Assembly: GCF_023502345.1 (NCBI RefSeq)
Contig: NZ_JAMFLX010000005.1
Location: 62,001-126,000 of the forward strand
Length of the DNA: 64,000 nucleotides
Reading direction: 5' to 3'
Source: Parendozoicomonas callyspongiae
GTDB lineage: Bacteria > Pseudomonadota > Gammaproteobacteria > Pseudomonadales > Endozoicomonadaceae
In this document: positions 62,833 to 64,000 of the stretch, piece after piece
How the letters are laid out: every line of letters starts with the position of its first letter
Numbering within the stretch: position 1 is the stretch's first letter
Translations under genes and position numbers: made by a program
Notes under the pieces: generated by a model
Told to the model about the DNA's origin: nothing
The model's input: the letters and a program-made list of their open reading frames with translations, nothing else
Database searches by the model: none

Positions 62833-64000
62833 TTATTTGTAGACCTTTCCCTGCTCCAGATTCAGAGAAATCTTGGGGGAGCTGATAATTATATCCTGAC
62901 CAGGCTTGATGGTGACATGACGAACCATCTGCACTTTTGAATTCCCCTCATAGACAACTATAATACTCGGAGCCAAATTAGGCAAAACCTTGGGTCGGGC
63001 AACAAGGGTAAGCTTCATATTTACCGTGCCATCTTTATCTTTATCAACTTCAATACCATGCTGGCAGTTGTCACGCTCAATACCCATAACACCCCACTGC
63101 CCCATCTTCTCCTTCACAGCAATTTCCGCAATGGAACTCATACTGTTGAACAGCGTTTGATTCAGAACTGACAACATCTGCATTCCCTGTTCTGCCTCAA
63201 GCCCCTGAACAAACTGCTGCATAGATGCCAACACCGCCGCCTTCTCTTCTTTTGAATCAGGGTTTGCTCGCGCTTTAGCGTTATCCGCTACGGAACGGCC
63301 TTCCTCTTTCAACACCATGTTCTGACGAACAAGATCAACCTCACACTGTCGGCAGATCACAACCTGACCCGTCTGGTCATATTGGCTGCGCATCTCCTGA
63401 AGAGACTTTCCCCAGTTCCTGCTCTCATCATCGGAATCAATCGCATCAAGAAGATCATCTGCGACAGCCAGATCTTTTATGTCCTGCTGCGGATTGATTA
63501 TTTTGTCCAGCGCTTTTTCCCAGCAGAGTTTCTTGCAGTCCTTCAGCTCCTGCGGTGAAGAGAATATTTCATCAGATAAAGCATCCCTTAATACCAGGAG
63601 TGCAGAGACGCAATCTGTTGCCTGCTCATGTCCGAGAGAATCAACAACTTTCTCAACAGTTGCCACGGCAGATGGGCTTGCTGCCAGTTGATCCATCACT
63701 TCTTCCAGACACATTTTCCGAAACAGCTGACAGTCATCTTCCGAAGGAAACATCTGGGGGCCAACACCGCTACTCAACAGCAGTAAACCGGTAATATTCT
63801 TCTCGGGTGTAGTGCCTTCATCAGCCAAATGTATATGGTGCTGTAACTCGGCTGGCAGGATTCTGAAGGCCTCTAGCATCAGCCCCCGAACAAATTCCTG
63901 CATCGACTCCCGGTTCTTATTACTACTGTTAACCAGCCAGCCTCTATGCAGGGAATCCATGGAAAGTAGTTTTTCTCTAAGCTGATGACGAAGCGAAACA
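62833..64000 (-). CDS. Unknown protein, probably incomplete at right edge
   Basis: From an ATG at 63960 the frame gives 375 residues (MDSLHRGWLVNSSNKNRESM), but it stays open through the last 40 bases of the window (VSLRHQLREKLLS upstream), so the gene may begin outside. The product is mostly helical and cytoplasmic-type, with cysteine pairs (KDCKKLCWEKAL, VVICRQCEVDLV), a central helix-rich part (LASMQQFVQGLEAEQGMQML) and a beta-rich C-terminus (GTVNMKLTLVARP, KVQMVRHVTIKPGQDIII). No family recognised. Convergent with pgm. Confidence 0.7.
   Translation of the reverse strand, partial: VSLRHQLREKLLSMDSLHRGWLVNSSNKNRESMQEFVRGLMLEAFRILPAELQHHIHLADEGTTPEKNITGLLLLSSGVGPQMFPSEDDCQLFRKMCLEEVMDQLAASPSAVATVEKVVDSLGHEQATDCVSALLVLRDALSDEIFSSPQELKDCKKLCWEKALDKIINPQQDIKDLAVADDLLDAIDSDDESRNWGKSLQEMRSQYDQTGQVVICRQCEVDLVRQNMVLKEEGRSVADNAKARANPDSKEEKAAVLASMQQFVQGLEAEQGMQMLSVLNQTLFNSMSSIAEIAVKEKMGQWGVMGIERDNCQHGIEVDKDKDGTVNMKLTLVARPKVLPNLAPSIIVVYEGNSKVQMVRHVTIKPGQDIIISSPKISLNLEQGKVYK

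Overview
The window looks like a chromosomal segment of a marine, host-associated gammaproteobacterium. The best guess is an Endozoicomonas-like member of the Oceanospirillales. This is an inference from close resemblance of YbiT, YcgN, PpiC, Pgm and TrpB to gammaproteobacterial forms, from an Imp-type type VI secretion system (T6SS), and from several proteins with eukaryote-like domains (RING finger, TALE-type homeodomain, helical-repeat protein with an acidic disordered head). No rRNA, tRNA, phage module or CRISPR array was seen.

Positions 1-18198 are one long minus-strand T6SS operon: tagH/fha, tssJ, [AHH nuclease + Imm11], tssK, tssL, tssM, tagF, tssA, tssB, tssC, a second tssC (ImpD-like), [448-codon and 293-codon unknown genes], tssE and tssF, which runs off the left edge. 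hcp, vgrG, clpV and tssG are not in the window. Two cargo-like gene pairs interrupt the core operon. Divergent to it lies a PpkA-like Ser/Thr kinase (18532-21219); its phosphatase partner PppA lies at 35938-36777. The kinase, the FHA protein, the N-terminus of TssL and the tail of PppA share a D-[K/R/E]-T-x-hydrophobic motif, suggesting one phosphothreonine circuit.

Between kinase and phosphatase sits a two-partner secretion locus: an outer-membrane TpsB transporter (21258-23213), only 38 bases after the kinase, and a 3488-residue TpsA adhesin with nested repeats and a C-terminal cysteine pair (23271-33737). A convergent gene of unknown function with twelve LPxhx pentapeptides follows.

Positions 37000-50000 are mixed: a lipoprotein alpha/beta hydrolase, a 262-bp MITE-like structured element flanked by CTAG, a membrane-anchored unknown protein followed by three GNAT-type genes, ovoA (ovothiol synthesis), a stand-alone trpB, a SEC-C protein, an unknown 472-residue protein, and ycgN. 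Positions 50100-64000 hold a decayed acyl-CoA synthetase, ybiT, a secreted-type RING protein, small membrane and GNAT genes, a helical-repeat protein, a TPP riboswitch in front of an in-frame collapsed thiZ-thiX-thiY operon, a homeodomain protein with a hexanucleotide microsatellite, ppiC, pgm, and an unknown gene open to the right edge.

The most interesting items are the bacterial TALE-homeodomain protein, the shared phosphothreonine motif of the T6SS, the AHH/Imm11 module inside the T6SS operon, and the riboswitch-controlled fused remnant of a thiamine-precursor transporter.
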